Below, in pieces: positions 6,285 through 7,177 of a stretch of 7,177 nt of DNA (positions are counted from its first letter, which is position 1; the number at the start of each line of letters is the position of its first letter). The position numbers and the translations under genes are program-made. The stretch covers positions 1 to 7,177 of the forward strand of contig JALWLM010000132.1 in the NCBI GenBank assembly GCA_027084145.1, given 5' to 3'. A model generated the notes under the pieces. That model was not told the origin of the DNA and searched no databases. It worked only from the letters and a program-made list of their open reading frames with translations. The stretch comes from Crocinitomicaceae bacterium. Its GTDB lineage: Bacteria; Bacteroidota; Bacteroidia; Flavobacteriales_D; Crocinitomicaceae.

Positions 6285-7045
6285 AACTCCCATTGTTTTA
6301 GTTTTGTCATGACTTTATAAGCTGTTAAATCAAATTGTGTGGGAACAACTGTAGCATATCCTTTTTCTAACCAAAATAAATCTGTGTCTTCTGCCGGAGT
6401 TTGTTCTACAAAATCTCCCGTCAACCAATAATACGGACGGTTATGAGGATCCATTCTTTTTTCAAAAAAATCTTCCCAAAAAGCATGTGCTTGACGGCAA
6501 ACTTTAAGTCCTTTTAAATTCTGTACATCAGGAATATTAACATTTAAACAAACTCCTTCTCCGATACCTTCATCCAAAACATTTGCAACTACTTTTTCCA
6601 CTATTTCAACAGCATGATCAAAATTAGCATCCGGATCATAAGAACAAAGAGAAAAACCTATTGAAGAGATGTTTTCCATTGCTCCTTCTACAGCTGCAGA
6701 CATTGTTCCTGAATATAATACATTTGTTGCCGCATTAGAACCATGGTTAATTCCTGATACAATTAAATCAGGTACTCCATCCAAAATTTCATAAATTCCT
6801 AACTTGACACAATCTACCGGTGTACCCGAACAAGAATAAGATTCTACTCCATTATTGAAATGGTTATCTTTAAACAATCTCAATGGCTGATTAATAGTTA
6901 TTGCATGTCCCATTCCTGACATTGCGGAATCAGGAGCAATCACTACGACCTTTCCAAATTTTTGCATTACTTTTTGAAGAACAGTAATACCTTTAGAAGT
7001 AATCCCATCATCATTCGTTACTAAAATCAGCTTTTCTTTTTTCAT
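6281..7045 (-). CDS. surE: 5'/3'-nucleotidase SurE
   Basis: SurE is a cytoplasmic metal-dependent phosphatase that removes phosphate from 5'- and 3'-nucleoside monophosphates, and in some species trims short polyphosphate. The 254 residues match the family length. The divalent metal ligands are all present: Asp12 and Asp13 in VTNDDGI, Ser43 in APDSAMSG and Asn100 in SGINHGSN. The second conserved block, YSGTMSAAVEGA (111-122), and the C-terminal VVPTQFDLTAY are also present. The ATG at 7045 is the only start that keeps the LILVTNDDG strand intact. No Shine-Dalgarno sequence precedes it, as usual for Bacteroidota. The stop overlaps the ATG of the small membrane protein, so surE heads the visible operon. 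Its neighbour lpxB suggests a link to UMP/UDP released in lipid A synthesis, which is inference. Confidence 0.97.
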   Translation of the reverse strand: MKKEKLILVTNDDGITSKGITVLQKVMQKFGKVVVIAPDSAMSGMGHAITINQPLRLFKDNHFNNGVESYSCSGTPVDCVKLGIYEILDGVPDLIVSGINHGSNAATNVLYSGTMSAAVEGAMENISSIGFSLCSYDPDANFDHAVEIVEKVVANVLDEGIGEGVCLNVNIPDVQNLKGLKVCRQAHAFWEDFFEKRMDPHNRPYYWLTGDFVEQTPAEDTDLFWLEKGYATVVPTQFDLTAYKVMTKLKQWEL

Positions 7046-7077
7046 TATGATTTTTTTAAGCGCTCTAAAATAATCAT
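7045..7077 (-). CDS. Possible 10-codon leader ORF overlapping the surE start
   Basis: ATG at 7077 opens MIILERLKKS and ends in TAA at 7047-7045, whose last base is the first base of the surE ATG (TAATG). An in-frame stop lies two codons before this ATG, so it is not part of a longer protein. The TAATG overlap is a typical coupling arrangement, but so short an ORF in AT-rich DNA can easily occur by chance. Confidence 0.2.
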   Translation of the reverse strand: MIILERLKKS

Positions 7078-7177
7078 TTTTTAAGCTTTATGCCTTCCAT
7101 CTTTTTAAAATACAAAAACTATTTTAAAATAAATTATTATTGATTTTGTCCGACATCAGACTTGTTTTATCTAATAA
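7046..7177 (-). promoter_or_regulatory. AT-rich region upstream of surE with near-repeat at 7047-7061 and 7073-7086
   Basis: The 132 bases ahead of surE probably hold its promoter or the end of an upstream gene. On the plus strand, ATGATTTTTTTAAGC (7047-7061) is nearly repeated as ATCATTTTTTAAGC (7073-7086), 25-26 bases apart. A segment reading TAGTTTTTG on the minus strand (near 7104-7112) loosely resembles the Bacteroidota -7 box TAnnTTTG, without a clear -33 partner. A small inverted repeat TGTCCGACA lies at 7147-7155. None of these is strong alone. Confidence 0.25.
7124..7177 (-). CDS. Possible C-terminal tail of an upstream gene (17 codons)
   Basis: On the minus strand one frame is open from the window edge to TAA at 7126-7124 and reads LLDKTSLMSDKINNNLF. 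The other two frames stop within the first three codons. If real, this gene ends 78 bases before surE and could be the operon's earlier member. A 17-codon open stretch in AT-rich DNA is not significant by itself, and no family is recognisable. Confidence 0.25.
   Translation of the reverse strand, partial: LLDKTSLMSDKINNNLF

Noticed and set aside
1..7177. CRISPR array, tRNA or rRNA genes, insertion sequence or defence system
   Set aside because: No short regular repeats with unique spacers, no tRNA-like cloverleaf, no transposase motif or terminal inverted repeats were seen. The only long repeats are protein-domain repeats inside the protease.

Overview
The window comes from the chromosome of a Bacteroidota bacterium, most likely of the Flavobacteriales. 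It is AT-rich, there are no recognisable Shine-Dalgarno sequences ahead of the genes, and the lipid A gene lpxB implies an outer membrane. It also carries a secreted M43 (cytophagalysin/pappalysin-type) metalloprotease with PKD and CHU_C-type Ig-like modules, a combination typical of this phylum. A genus cannot be named from the sequence alone.

Every supported gene lies on the minus strand, so transcription runs from high to low coordinates. From right to left: a 132-bp leader (7046-7177) that may hold the tail of an upstream gene and a 10-codon leader ORF; surE (7045-6281); a three-helix membrane protein of unknown function (6284-5979); lpxB (5977-4859); and a secreted SpoIID/LytB-domain protein (4855-3698). 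These four genes are packed with ATGA, TAG-T-TTG and TAA-AAA-GTG junctions and look like one operon for envelope and nucleotide housekeeping. After a 132-bp gap (3697-3566) with a 14-bp direct repeat at 42-bp spacing, a T15/A15 tract and an inverted repeat, a second unit starts. This is a very large exported metalloprotease gene that begins at 3565 and runs off the left edge, with 1188 codons visible.

The operon genes fit together loosely. LpxB makes the lipid A disaccharide and releases UDP, the preceding LpxH step releases UMP, and SurE is a nucleoside monophosphatase that could act on such nucleotides. SpoIID-domain proteins act on peptidoglycan. The protease is a separate exported enzyme whose C-terminus is not visible; it probably carries more Ig-like repeats and a type IX secretion sorting domain.

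I see no convincing new defence or mobile system. The points most worth a second look are the non-ATG start of lpxB, the unknown membrane protein between surE and lpxB, the spaced direct repeat ahead of the protease, and the GC-rich, tandemly repeated Ig array at the left edge.
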